Assembly (NCBI GenBank): GCA_026005135.1
Contig: BPKM01000001.1
Span: 248,001-312,000, forward strand
Length of the DNA stretch: 64,000 bases
Direction: 5' to 3'
DNA from: Leptospiraceae bacterium
Lineage (GTDB): Bacteria; Spirochaetota; Leptospiria; Leptospirales; Leptonemataceae
Shown here: positions 9,136 to 19,173 of the stretch, in pieces
Layout: each line of letters starts with the position of its first letter
How positions within the stretch are numbered: position 1 is the stretch's first letter
Position numbers and translations under genes: made by a program
Notes under the pieces: generated by a model
What the model was told of the DNA's origin: nothing
What the model saw: only the letters and a program-made list of their open reading frames with translations
Database searches by the model: none

Positions 9136-10098
9136 ATGATTATAAATATAAATAAAATTTCTACTTATTATAAAATAAAAAAACAGTTATTTACAAAACC
9201 TTCCTGGAATTATGCATTAAGAGATATCTCTCTTTCTATCCAGGAAGGTGAAGTTCTTGCTATTGTTGGCGAATCTGGTTGTGGAAAAAGTACCTTAGGA
9301 AATACTATTGCTGGATTGTTATCGCCTTATTCTGGAAATATTCAATTTAAAAATCAAACGATCCTTACTCCAGAAATAAATCATTTAAAAGAAAATAAAG
9401 AATTGCGTAGAAAGATTCAGGTTATTTTTCAGGATCCATATTCGTCTTTAAATCCACAACATACGATTAAAAGAATTATTGGCTCTCCTATGTTGATTCA
9501 TAAATTAGCAAATTATAAGGATTATAAAGAAAAGGTTCAATATTATCTTTCTTTAGTAAAGTTAGATAAAAATTTAATTTATAGAAAACCATCTGAACTC
9601 TCTGGTGGACAAAGACAAAGAGTTGGAATTGCAAAAGCTATTGCATTAGAACCAGAAATTTTGATCTGTGATGAGATTACCTCTGCATTAGATGTTTCTG
9701 TTCAGGCATTTATTATAGATTTGTTATTTGAATTAAAAGAAAAGTTTAAATTAACGATTTTATTTATTACTCATGATCTTTCTCTTGTAAGACATATAAG
9801 TACTAAAATTTGTGTAATGTATGGTGGAGAATTGATGGAATTAGGACAAACAAATGAAATTTTTCAAAATCCTAAGCATCCATATACAAAGGCTTTATTA
9901 AGTGCTGTTCCTACATTAAATCGTAATAAAAAACCTTATATCCTTAAAGGCGAACCACCAAAAACAAATGAAATTTATGAATATTGTATTTTTTATGATC
10001 GCTGTCCCATTAGAGAAAATCAATGTAAATTAGAAAAACCCGATTTATATAATATTAATAATCATTTTACGAAATGTTTTTATTATAATAAAGTATAA
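9136..10098 (+). CDS. Oligopeptide-type ABC transporter ATPase (OppF-like)
   Basis: The 320-aa product has Walker A GESGCGKST (about 54-62), Q-loop FQDPYSSLNP, signature LSGGQRQRVGIAKA, Walker B ILICDEITSALD, and the C-terminal oligopeptide extension with a Cys cluster (CIFYDRCPIRENQC) found in OppD/OppF. It would power peptide uptake, but no permease, binding protein or OppD gene is near. The ATG abuts the stop of the HtrA gene (no gap), so the two are co-transcribed. An obvious idea is recovery of peptides released by the protease, but that is inference. Confidence 0.88.
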   Translation: MIININKISTYYKIKKQLFTKPSWNYALRDISLSIQEGEVLAIVGESGCGKSTLGNTIAGLLSPYSGNIQFKNQTILTPEINHLKENKELRRKIQVIFQDPYSSLNPQHTIKRIIGSPMLIHKLANYKDYKEKVQYYLSLVKLDKNLIYRKPSELSGGQRQRVGIAKAIALEPEILICDEITSALDVSVQAFIIDLLFELKEKFKLTILFITHDLSLVRHISTKICVMYGGELMELGQTNEIFQNPKHPYTKALLSAVPTLNRNKKPYILKGEPPKTNEIYEYCIFYDRCPIRENQCKLEKPDLYNINNHFTKCFYYNKV

Positions 10099-10110
10099 GT
10101 TTTTTTATAA

Positions 10111-10863
10111 CTATATAATCATTATAAAAGAAAAATTATCAGAAGGATTTACTTCCATACATTTTTTTATGATTTTACTTGCTTTTTTTTCTGGAGATTT
10201 TTCTTTTGTTAATATTTGTTTTAATTTTTTATCGGGAATGGTTTCCCATATTCCATCACTACATAAAAAAAAGTTGGTATTGTTTAAAGGAAAGGAATCA
10301 GCATGGTATTCTAATTTATTGATATCAATATTGGTTGTTATAGCAGATTTTAAATAATTTCTCATAGGATGTTGAGCAATATCTTCGTGTTTTAAAAATC
10401 CTCTATCTACAAGATCCTGAACATGTGTATGATCTCTTGTTAATAATGTTAAATTTTGTTCATTAAAACTATAAATACGTGTATCACCTATATGAAAAAT
10501 ATAAGCGTAATCTCCCTGAATTCCTAAAACAGAAATTGTTGTTCCCATTCCCTCTAATTCTGGGTGCTTTTTTTGATAATTTTGAAAATAAATGAAAATT
10601 TTTTCTAATAATTGAGAATATTCCTTTTTAAAAATTAAATGTTTATATTTTTTAATAATCTCTAAGGATAGGCTACTCGCAATTTCTCCCCCTGGCCTTC
10701 CACCTATACCATCTGCTATACCAAAGATTAAATCCGTTTTTGAATGTATTTCGATAAAATAAAATGTTTCCATCGAAATTGAGGAATGTAATTGATCATG
10801 AATTAATAAACTATCTTCGTTTTTTTTTCGTGAACCAGCATTTGTAAAGAATAGTACTTTCAT
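10111..10863 (-). CDS. PP2C-family protein serine/threonine phosphatase
   Basis: The 250-aa product shows the Stp/PrpC PP2C pattern: N-terminal NAGSRKKNEDSLLI, FGIADGIGGRPGGEIAS, GMGTTISVLGI, HIGDTRIY, LTRDHTHVQ and FFLCSDGIWETI, which include the metal-ligand Asp residues. Such enzymes reverse Ser/Thr phosphorylation by Hanks-type kinases, and no kinase gene is in the window. Its start overlaps the penicillin acylase stop by four bases (ATGA), so it is translationally coupled to that gene. Confidence 0.88.
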   Translation of the reverse strand: MKVLFFTNAGSRKKNEDSLLIHDQLHSSISMETFYFIEIHSKTDLIFGIADGIGGRPGGEIASSLSLEIIKKYKHLIFKKEYSQLLEKIFIYFQNYQKKHPELEGMGTTISVLGIQGDYAYIFHIGDTRIYSFNEQNLTLLTRDHTHVQDLVDRGFLKHEDIAQHPMRNYLKSAITTNIDINKLEYHADSFPLNNTNFFLCSDGIWETIPDKKLKQILTKEKSPEKKASKIIKKCMEVNPSDNFSFIMII

Positions 10864-13265
10864 TTATGTACAGGTAAAATTTGTAATAGATACATATACG
10901 TAAAATCTTTTTTGTTATCATCTGGTTTAATAAGTGTGAATTTTCTATATTCAAAATTTAAAAACATTTTAATTTGATTCCCATAATATAGACTAAATGG
11001 ATTACCACTAATTCCAGTAGGAATAATCCTTAAAGATTCATTTATATTACCTGGAAGTAAAATAAGACGTTCCGATGCACCCATTCTTACATAAAAAGGA
11101 AGCGATTGATCAAAACTAAAATCCATAGGAGAAATAGTAGAAATAGAACCTTCTACAAGGTAGGGACCTCGATTTACAATTTTTCTCAATAAAGGATTTT
11201 TTCCAAAAGGATGTTTATATTCTAATTGATGAATATTTCCCCATTCCCAATCTTTTTTATTATTAGAATAATTCTTTAGTATTTCGATTGTTTTTAAGAA
11301 ACTATTATAAATAATCTCATTTCTTGTTTCTTTTTTTACAGTTTCTGGATTATCAAACCAGTAGGAATTATTATCTTTTAATTGAATTCGTAAAGCATTA
11401 ATAGGGATAAATTGTTTTTTTAAATATTGTTTAAATAATTCTTCTCCTAAATGAGGATAAAAAGTATTAAATAAAATTTGTTGTAATAAAATATGAAAAA
11501 TGGAACTTGCAATGCTTGTTTTTTCTGTATTATAATCCCAGTGTTTTAATTCATTAATAAATTCTATTGCATCTGGATTGTTCGAAAAATCAAATTTAGA
11601 TAGAGCTTCAAGAATTATAGGGGTTAGTTCTTCTGCTATAAGAAGTTTAATATCTTTTTGCATTGTTTTAATATCTTCTATAGAGAATTTTTCTTTTGCA
11701 TTTAATAATTGTTTAATTCGTTCATATCGATCAGGATAATGATAATAATTAGAAATAGTATAGGGATAATTCGAAGAATGTTTATTATTTGCTGTTGCAA
11801 TCCAGCCTTTTTTAGGATTTCGAATTCTCGGTTGTAAATATGTGGGTACATATCCAAGCCATTCATATGTACCTGTCCAACCTGGAACAGGTAATAATCC
11901 ATTAAAACCTCTTCTAATAGGAATACCAACAGCAGCTGTATAACCTATATTTCCATCTTTATCTGCATATACCCAGTTCTGTCCGGGCGTTTTAAAATAT
12001 TCAATAGCTTTTTCTAATTCATCAATATTTTTTGCATGGTTAGCAATATAAAGTGCAATTGCTCCAAAATAATGATCATAAGCAGTCCATTTAAGACTGA
12101 ATACTTCTTTCGTTTTTATTGGATAGATGGAATTGATAACAGGACCATGAATTGATTTCTTAATAAAAAATTCCTCTTCTTTAAAACCATTTTTTGTTTT
12201 TATTCTAAATAACTTTTTCTCTATATCAAAGTTTCTATATTGCTCTCTATATAGATATTGATTTTCGTTTTGTGGATTTAATAATTCAATATAAAAATCT
12301 GCATCATCTGCCATTACATTCGTAAATGCCCATGCAACATATTCGTTTGATCCTACAACAACAAAAGGTATGCCGGGTAAAAGTACTCCAGAAACATTCA
12401 TATCTGGTGTAATTAATTGTGCTTCGTACCAAATACCTGGAAGACCAAATTCTAAATGCATATCACTTGCGACAATAGGTGTATTAGATAATGATTTTTC
12501 TTTTGATATTACCCAATTATTCGATGCACCAATTCTTTGTGTTCCCAATATAGATTGAACCTGATCAATTGTATTTAAAAATGATAATAAAAAATTTAGA
12601 GATGCTGGATTTTCTTTTAAAGAAGTTTCTAAAATTTCTCCTTTCTGAGGAATATAATCTGGAAATAATTCCTTAGCTTTTTGATAACCAAATTTTTGAT
12701 TTAGTATATAAAATAAAATTTCTGTATCGTATGCCATATTTAAATTATATGACATATAATAAAAAACAGATAAACTATCTTCTGGTTTCCATTCTTCTGG
12801 TTTATAACCAAGAATATGGAATTCTACTGGTAATCGGTTTTGTTTAATAAAATAATTTACACCATCAGAATAGCTTTGCATAATTTGTTTTATATGTTCG
12901 GGATAATTTTTATACATTTCTTCGATAGTTCTTCCTGCTGTTATTGTTAAAAAAAATTTATCAACGTTAATTAAATTTTCTCCTAAAATTTCTGAAAGTT
13001 TTCCTTGAATTGCTCTTCGAATTAAATCCATCTGAAATAAACGATCCTGTGCCATTGCATATCCAATACCAAATGCCAGATCATTATCATTATTGGCTTT
13101 AATAATTGGCATTCCAAAATCATCTCTATAGATTTCTATGGGGTTAGAAATATGTTCGGAATAAATTTTTCCTTTATAAGATGGTAAAGTAAATTGAATT
13201 AAAATCATAAGACAAGCAAAACAAACTAATAAAGTTATAAAAAAAATTTTTAGTATTTTAGTCAT
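10860..13265 (-). CDS. Penicillin acylase-family Ntn hydrolase
   Basis: Taken from the ATG at 13265 (801 aa); an ATG five codons earlier is also possible. An N-terminal membrane segment (signal or anchor) precedes the alpha region (YRDDFGMPIIKANNDNDLAFGIGYAMAQDRLFQMDL). The nucleophile Ser follows GA in GASNNWV (about residue 248), where self-cleavage would generate alpha and beta chains. The beta chain includes TNVMADDADFYIE and YTAAVGIPIRRG. Family members hydrolyse amides such as beta-lactams, acyl-homoserine lactones or N-acyl amino acids; the true substrate cannot be told. It shares a 4-base overlap with a PP2C gene, an odd pairing. Confidence 0.88.
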   Translation of the reverse strand: MTKILKIFFITLLVCFACLMILIQFTLPSYKGKIYSEHISNPIEIYRDDFGMPIIKANNDNDLAFGIGYAMAQDRLFQMDLIRRAIQGKLSEILGENLINVDKFFLTITAGRTIEEMYKNYPEHIKQIMQSYSDGVNYFIKQNRLPVEFHILGYKPEEWKPEDSLSVFYYMSYNLNMAYDTEILFYILNQKFGYQKAKELFPDYIPQKGEILETSLKENPASLNFLLSFLNTIDQVQSILGTQRIGASNNWVISKEKSLSNTPIVASDMHLEFGLPGIWYEAQLITPDMNVSGVLLPGIPFVVVGSNEYVAWAFTNVMADDADFYIELLNPQNENQYLYREQYRNFDIEKKLFRIKTKNGFKEEEFFIKKSIHGPVINSIYPIKTKEVFSLKWTAYDHYFGAIALYIANHAKNIDELEKAIEYFKTPGQNWVYADKDGNIGYTAAVGIPIRRGFNGLLPVPGWTGTYEWLGYVPTYLQPRIRNPKKGWIATANNKHSSNYPYTISNYYHYPDRYERIKQLLNAKEKFSIEDIKTMQKDIKLLIAEELTPIILEALSKFDFSNNPDAIEFINELKHWDYNTEKTSIASSIFHILLQQILFNTFYPHLGEELFKQYLKKQFIPINALRIQLKDNNSYWFDNPETVKKETRNEIIYNSFLKTIEILKNYSNNKKDWEWGNIHQLEYKHPFGKNPLLRKIVNRGPYLVEGSISTISPMDFSFDQSLPFYVRMGASERLILLPGNINESLRIIPTGISGNPFSLYYGNQIKMFLNFEYRKFTLIKPDDNKKDFTYMYLLQILPVHK

Positions 13266-13344
13266 ATTGTAATAATACAATAGATAATTTTCTTGTCAAT
13301 TATAAGTAGAATAAAATTATATTTCTAATATATGGGAGGGAATA

Positions 13345-14967
13345 ATGGATGATTCTTTTGAAAATATAGATTCCAATAAAATAGACGATTTGGTTCAAAA
13401 AAAATTAGTACGTATTTTTTTAAATTTACGATATTTTCTTGTAATATTATATTTAATTGGTGCAACTTTAAATTATAAATCAGTTACTCATTTACAACTA
13501 ATAGTATATTATTGTGGTTCTATTTTAATGTTAATCTGGGGTTTATTATACGAAATAATATTAAGAAAATATTTCCCCACCAGGAAGAAGGGACGAGAAT
13601 TTATACATAAATGGAATTTTATTACATTGTTTATAGATATATCAATAGTTATTGTAGTATTTATTTCTAATGTAATTATATCAAAAGCATATGCTGGAAC
13701 TTTTTGGAAAAATCCTATTTTATTAATGATACCATTATTTTATTTAATGTTTGCAAGTTTCTTTTCCTTTAAAAAAAGAGAAGCATATTTTATAGGATTT
13801 TATGCAATTATAGGTATTTTAATTTGCTGGTATTTATCTTATAGAATAGGGGTAGATTTTGTTAGTACTAGTATGGTATTTTTACCTGGGAGTGTTAATT
13901 ATTCTTTTCCTATTTTAATTTCTATTTTTTATTTTATGTTTACATTTATATCAGCAAATTTTGTAGAGTTTTTAAGACAGATACTATTTTTTGTGGAAAA
14001 AAATCAATATAGAATGAAGCGAATCAATACTCGATTATCTATGATTAATAAAAAAATTTTAAATAGTACAACAGAAATGGAAGCATATATAGATTTTATT
14101 TCTAATTTTTCCAATAAATTTATGGGAGAAGTTCAAGATCAAAGTGCAGCAATTGAACAGATTTCTGCAACAATGGAAGAAATTGCACAAACTTCTTTAA
14201 GAACGACAGAAATGGTTTCTAATGAATATAAAATGATAGAAGAAATCCAGAAAGATACCAAACATTTAGAAGGGCTTTTAAAAGAAATAGAGAAAGATGC
14301 AGAACATTTATACGAAGAACTCTTAAAAACAAAAAATCAATCAAACGAAGCAATCTCTGCTTCAGAAAATTTAAAAAAAGTAATAGAAACATTTAAAAGT
14401 TCTTTTCAGAAGGTAAGTGAAGTAACCAATATAATGACAGATATAGCAGATAGAACCAATTTATTATCATTAAATGCCTCTATAGAAGCTGCAAGAGCTG
14501 GCGAACATGGAAAAGGTTTCGCAGTAGTAGCACAGGAAGTAAGTAAATTAGCAGAAAATAGTATAGAAAATGCAAAAAATATAAATAAGATCATAAAAGA
14601 AAGTACAAAGCATTTAATTAATGGAGAAAATAGTATTGCAATTACATCTAATCTAATAGAATTACAAAATCATAATATAGAATCTGCTTTAAGTTTTTTT
14701 GAAGAATTAAAAACAAAAATACAAAATCAAATCAAGATCAATCAAAAGTTTATTGATTATTTAGAAAATTTATATAATATCAGTAAAGAAATAGAAGGAT
14801 ATTCTAAGGAACAATCCCTTGGTATAGAAGAAATATCTAAAACAGTTTCAGAAATGGAAAAATCAATCCAGAAAATTGTACAGAAATTTATGAATTTGAA
14901 TGACCAGATAATTGGTTTAAAAAATCTATCTGAAAGTTTAAAACAGGCAGTAAAAAAAGAAGAATAG
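13345..14967 (+). CDS. Methyl-accepting chemotaxis-type receptor, multi-TM
   Basis: A GGGAGGG site precedes the ATG. The 540-aa product has about six hydrophobic segments in the first 210 residues and no obvious HAMP domain, then a cytoplasmic coiled-coil signalling domain whose hairpin tip is [31 protein letters not shown] (about 366-396). The tip is the site that contacts CheA/CheW. A membrane-embedded sensor of this sort would detect a membrane or small-molecule signal; no ligand can be inferred. It ends 18 bases before purL. Confidence 0.9.
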   Translation: MDDSFENIDSNKIDDLVQKKLVRIFLNLRYFLVILYLIGATLNYKSVTHLQLIVYYCGSILMLIWGLLYEIILRKYFPTRKKGREFIHKWNFITLFIDISIVIVVFISNVIISKAYAGTFWKNPILLMIPLFYLMFASFFSFKKREAYFIGFYAIIGILICWYLSYRIGVDFVSTSMVFLPGSVNYSFPILISIFYFMFTFISANFVEFLRQILFFVEKNQYRMKRINTRLSMINKKILNSTTEMEAYIDFISNFSNKFMGEVQDQSAAIEQISATMEEIAQTSLRTTEMVSNEYKMIEEIQKDTKHLEGLLKEIEKDAEHLYEELLKTKNQSNEAISASENLKKVIETFKSSFQKVSEVTNIMTDIADRTNLLSLNASIEAARAGEHGKGFAVVAQEVSKLAENSIENAKNINKIIKESTKHLINGENSIAITSNLIELQNHNIESALSFFEELKTKIQNQIKINQKFIDYLENLYNISKEIEGYSKEQSLGIEEISKTVSEMEKSIQKIVQKFMNLNDQIIGLKNLSESLKQAVKKEE

Positions 14968-14985
14968 TAAATAGAGGGCTGTAGA

Positions 14986-17355
14986 ATGGAAAATACAAAA
15001 GTTCCTGCTTTATATACAGAAAAAGAAATTACATTAGAAGATGCATTAGAACATAATTTAACAGAAGAAGAATTTAATAAAATATGTGAAATTTTAGGAA
15101 GAAAACCTACTGTTACGGAATTAGGAATGTTTTCTGGAATGTGGTCTGAACATTGTAGTTATAAAAATTCTATTTTACTTTTAAAAGATTTGCCAAAGGA
15201 TTCTCCAAGAGCAATTGCAAAAGCAGGAGAAGAAAATGCAGGTGCATTAGATATTGGTGACAATCTTGTTGTCGTTTTTAAAATCGAGTCCCATAATCAT
15301 CCCACAGCTGTTGAGCCATTTCAGGGGGCTGCTACTGGTGTTGGTGGAATTATGAGAGATATTTTTACAATGGGGGCAAGACCTTTATGTTCTTTAAATT
15401 CTTTACGTTTTGGACCTATAGATAATTCGCGAAATCGTTATTTATTTAGAAAAGCAGTTGAGGGGATTGCCTTTTATGGGAATTGCTTAGGAGTAGCAGT
15501 AGCAGGAGGAGAAGTATTTTTTGATCCTTCTTATACAAAGAATTGTCTTGTTAATGCAATGACAGTAGGTATTGCTTTTAAAAACCAATTAGCAAAAGCA
15601 AAAGCAAGTGGAATTGGTAATCCAGTCTTTTATGTTGGTGCAGATACAGGAAGAGATGGTATACATGGTGCTAGCTTTGCATCACAGGATTTAACAAAAG
15701 AAACAGAATCCAAAAGAAGTGCTGTACAGGTTGGCGACCCTTTTAAAGAAAAATTATTATTAGAAGCTACCTTAGAAGCAATACGAAGTGGTGCAGTTGT
15801 TGGAATCCAGGATATGGGAGCAGCAGGTCTTACATCCAGTTCTTCAGAAATGGCATCTAAGGGTGGTGTAGGGATTGATCTCTTTTTAGATAAAGTTCCA
15901 TTAAGAGAAACGGGAATGAATCCTTATGAAATAATGTTATCAGAATCTCAGGAAAGAATGCTTGTTATTGCAGATAAAAATAAAAAAGAAATGATTAAAG
16001 AAATTTTTTCTAAATGGGATTTACATGCTGAAGAAATTGGTGTGGTTACGGATACAAAAAGAATACGCGTTTTTTTTCATAATAAATTATATGCAGATAT
16101 TCCAGCAGATGCACTGGCAAATGGAGCTCCAAGATATAAAAGGGAAGTTCAAGAGCCTGAACATATAAAAAAAGCTTCTTTATGGGATAAAAAAGAACTC
16201 TCAGAACCAACAACATCGCGAGAGTTAGAAAACTATTTTTATCAATTATTACAAAGTCCTAATATTGCTTCAAAAAGACCAGTATATGAACAATATGATC
16301 AGGAAGTTGGTTTGGTACGTGTTCAAAATCCAGGAGGACAGGGTGGACTAATACGCATATCTGTAAATTTATTAGAAGATTTAGAATTAGTAAATGAAAA
16401 ATATCATAAAACCATTTCCTTAACAAAAGAACAAAAAGAAAAGATATTAAAAAAAGGCATAGCAGTAAGTACAGATTGTAATGGAAGATATGTTTATTTA
16501 AATCCCTATTATGGTGCTCAGTTAGCAGTATTCGAAGCAGCACGTAATATTGGTGTATTGGGTGCAGAACCAATAGGTATTACGAATTGTTTAAATTTTG
16601 CAAATCCTTATAAACCAAAAAATTATTATATGTTTGAACAAAGTGTTAAAGGGATGGGGGAAGCATGTAGAATATTAAATATTCCTGTAACAGGTGGAAA
16701 TGTATCTTTTTATAATGAAAGTGAAGATGGTCCCATTTTACCAACACCAACAATTGGAATGGTAGGAATTATAGATGATGTTCAAAAGGCTATTTTACCA
16801 TTTTTTGATAATAAAAAAGAACAAGAAATTTATCTAATAGGAAATTTTCGACCAACTTTTGGTGGAAGTGAATATTTATGGTTAAGAAAAAAAGAAATTA
16901 CTGGTCAGATTCCTGATGTTGATCCAAAAATAGAAATTCAGTTATTAAAATTTTTAAAATATTCCTCAGAAAATCAATTGATTCTTTCTGCTGGAGATAT
17001 TTCTATTGGTGGACTTGCTATCTTATTATTTCGTATGTCTTATAATAGTTGGAATAAACAATGTGTTTCTTTTTCTTTAAATAGAAATACTTTAGAACAA
17101 TTAAAACAACAATGGGAACGATGGGATTTAATTTTTTTTGGAGAAACCAGTGCATCTGTTGTTGTAAGTATTGATAAAACAAAAAAAGATAAGTTTATAA
17201 AATCAATTTCGGAATTTCAAATTCCTTATTATTATTTAGGGAATGTTTTAATAGATAATAATATGAGTTTTGATTTTTCTGTATTTTCTGCCAGTATTTC
17301 TGCTTCTATAGATTTCTTTGAAAATGCACTTATATCGGTATTTTATAGAATTTAA
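14986..17355 (+). CDS. purL: Phosphoribosylformylglycinamidine synthase PurL
   Basis: The 789-aa product has the short PurL architecture: GMWSEHCSYKNS (about 57-68), ESHNHPTAVEPFQGAATGVGG, GIQDMGAAGLTSSSSEMA, and the second half-repeat with ITNCLNFANPYKPKNYYMFEQ and VTGGNVSFYNE. It makes FGAM from FGAR, ATP and glutamine-derived ammonia. Short PurL works with separate PurQ and PurS subunits, and neither gene is in the window. The C-terminal 40 residues (ending FENALISVFYRI) extend a little past the usual end. It follows the chemoreceptor gene closely. Confidence 0.95.
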   Translation: MENTKVPALYTEKEITLEDALEHNLTEEEFNKICEILGRKPTVTELGMFSGMWSEHCSYKNSILLLKDLPKDSPRAIAKAGEENAGALDIGDNLVVVFKIESHNHPTAVEPFQGAATGVGGIMRDIFTMGARPLCSLNSLRFGPIDNSRNRYLFRKAVEGIAFYGNCLGVAVAGGEVFFDPSYTKNCLVNAMTVGIAFKNQLAKAKASGIGNPVFYVGADTGRDGIHGASFASQDLTKETESKRSAVQVGDPFKEKLLLEATLEAIRSGAVVGIQDMGAAGLTSSSSEMASKGGVGIDLFLDKVPLRETGMNPYEIMLSESQERMLVIADKNKKEMIKEIFSKWDLHAEEIGVVTDTKRIRVFFHNKLYADIPADALANGAPRYKREVQEPEHIKKASLWDKKELSEPTTSRELENYFYQLLQSPNIASKRPVYEQYDQEVGLVRVQNPGGQGGLIRISVNLLEDLELVNEKYHKTISLTKEQKEKILKKGIAVSTDCNGRYVYLNPYYGAQLAVFEAARNIGVLGAEPIGITNCLNFANPYKPKNYYMFEQSVKGMGEACRILNIPVTGGNVSFYNESEDGPILPTPTIGMVGIIDDVQKAILPFFDNKKEQEIYLIGNFRPTFGGSEYLWLRKKEITGQIPDVDPKIEIQLLKFLKYSSENQLILSAGDISIGGLAILLFRMSYNSWNKQCVSFSLNRNTLEQLKQQWERWDLIFFGETSASVVVSIDKTKKDKFIKSISEFQIPYYYLGNVLIDNNMSFDFSVFSASISASIDFFENALISVFYRI

Positions 17356-17409
17356 TAAAATAATTTTTAAATGTAACTATAATGATTTAATTAAGCGAAA
17401 TGTAATATA

Positions 17410-18867
17410 ATGAAAATAAGTTTAAAATGGATATTTATAACTTTCAATGCTATACTATTTTTTTTAATAACTTTTGTAATATTAATATTAACCTATTATA
17501 GTGAAAAACAACAAATAATCAAATATTTAAGAGGTGGTTTAGAAATATTTGTTGTTAATGCTTCTTTATTATTTGATGGAGAAGATATTAAACAATTAAA
17601 TCAAAAAGAAGATTGGAAAAAAGAAGCTTACCATCGTGTATATCAAAAGTTAAAAGATTTATATATTTTAAATTATGAAAAAGGCTTTAAAGAAAATCAA
17701 ATTTATATATTAAAGCCATTACCAGAAAAAAATAAAACCATTTTTGCAGCTCATTTACCAGGTGATTCTTCAATGCCATATAATTTAGGTACTATAGAAA
17801 AAATGGCAGATCCACAAGTAAATTATATTGGTGATGAATATGAATATACACCTTTAATGAAAGCTATTATGGAAGGAAAAGTAAAGGTCTTATCAACAGA
17901 TATTTATACAGATGCATATGGAATGTGGATTTCTGCTTATGCCCCAATAAAAGATAAAAATAATCAACCGATTGCTATTTTAGAGGCTGATTATGATGTT
18001 TCATTTCTATATCAGACATTAAAGCAAGTGTTTATGCCAATTATGTTCAGTGTTTTTATAATTGGAATTTTTGCTTTTTTAGTAGTATTAATTTTTTCTA
18101 ATTATGCATTAAAACCTATTGAAGAATTAGTCTTTGCAACACAAAAAATTACATCTGGGATATTTGAATATAGAATACCTATAAAAAATAAAAAAATACA
18201 AAATGAACTGGATATTTTAAAAATATCATTTAATGAAATGGCTTCTTCTATTCAGGAAAAGGTTCATTTAAGCTCTTATGTATCTAAGGAAACCTTAGAA
18301 AAAATTCAAAACGAATCAAAAGATAGAAAATATTATTCAAAAATTGTAGAAAAAGTGATTTTATTTACGGATATTAGAGGTTTTACAAAATTTTCTGAAA
18401 ATCGCCAACCAGAAGAAGTTGTTTATGTTTTAAATTCTATTTTAGGAAAACAAACAGAAATCATAGAAAAATATTATGGTAAGGTTGATAAATTTGTTGG
18501 TGATGAAGTAGTAGCAACATTTGATATTTCAGAAAATATTGCTGATAAAGTAATGGAATGTACAAAAGAAATATTTGAAGAATTAAAAGATATATTGGAC
18601 TTTTATCAGATTTCTATAGGGATAGGAATTCATATAGGAACGGTACTATTAGGGGATATTGGTGCACCAAATAGAAAAGATTTTACCATTATTGGTTCTA
18701 ATGTAAACTTATGTGCTCGATTATGTTCTGGAGCGAAATCAAATGAAGTATTAATTTCAAAAGAATTTTACGATAGATTAAAAGCAAAAGAAATATTTCA
18801 CTTTAAGGGAAATGCAAAATTAAAAGGATTTTCCGAATATATTCCCGTTTATTCTTATCAATTTTAA
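17410..18867 (+). CDS. Class III adenylate/guanylate cyclase with periplasmic sensor
   Basis: The 485-aa product has a membrane span (about 9-28), a periplasmic domain of about 175 residues of Cache-like character (TDIYTDAYGMWISAYAPIKDKNNQPIAILEADYD), a second span (about 208-235), a HAMP-like segment (ALKPIEELVFATQKI), and a class III cyclase domain. Catalytic metal residues are in LFTDIRGFTKF and KFVGDEVVATF; IGSNVNLCARLC is the usual downstream motif. It should make cAMP or cGMP in response to an external cue. Many such cyclases occur in Leptospira-like spirochaetes. The 3' end overlaps a convergent small gene by 4 bases. Confidence 0.9.
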   Translation: MKISLKWIFITFNAILFFLITFVILILTYYSEKQQIIKYLRGGLEIFVVNASLLFDGEDIKQLNQKEDWKKEAYHRVYQKLKDLYILNYEKGFKENQIYILKPLPEKNKTIFAAHLPGDSSMPYNLGTIEKMADPQVNYIGDEYEYTPLMKAIMEGKVKVLSTDIYTDAYGMWISAYAPIKDKNNQPIAILEADYDVSFLYQTLKQVFMPIMFSVFIIGIFAFLVVLIFSNYALKPIEELVFATQKITSGIFEYRIPIKNKKIQNELDILKISFNEMASSIQEKVHLSSYVSKETLEKIQNESKDRKYYSKIVEKVILFTDIRGFTKFSENRQPEEVVYVLNSILGKQTEIIEKYYGKVDKFVGDEVVATFDISENIADKVMECTKEIFEELKDILDFYQISIGIGIHIGTVLLGDIGAPNRKDFTIIGSNVNLCARLCSGAKSNEVLISKEFYDRLKAKEIFHFKGNAKLKGFSEYIPVYSYQF

Positions 18868-19049
18868 GATTGATTTGATTTTATTGATAAAAGAAGTTTA
18901 TTTTTTTCTTTTTCTGATATATATATTTGTAAATGATTATTTTGTTTTGTTAATTCAAGAAAATCTTTTAATAATCGATATTCTTTTAGAGAAATCATTG
19001 CAGATGTTTTATATGATTTAAAATAATTTTCTATGCTTTGTTTTTTCAT
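18864..19049 (-). CDS. Small hypothetical protein, 61 aa
   Basis: An ATG-started frame (MKKQSIENYFKSY…) gives a Lys-rich, soluble, probably helical protein without any motif I know. It converges on the cyclase gene with a 4-base overlap. No strong ribosome binding site is seen. Its length is close to the chance range in this AT-rich DNA, so it may not be real. Confidence 0.35.
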   Translation of the reverse strand: MKKQSIENYFKSYKTSAMISLKEYRLLKDFLELTKQNNHLQIYISEKEKNKLLLSIKSNQS

Positions 19050-19173
19050 TTTATATAAAAATCGATTTTTTTTTGTTGAAAATTCAATAAGGGAAATTTT
19101 TTTTTAAACATTATTAAAAATTTATATTAATAAAGGATACATTACATATACTAAATAAAAAAAGGATAACAAT

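Noticed and set aside
16259-16573. Antisense ORF in purL as a gene
   Set aside because: It lies within a highly conserved coding region on the other strand, has low-complexity composition and no ribosome site; typical shadow.
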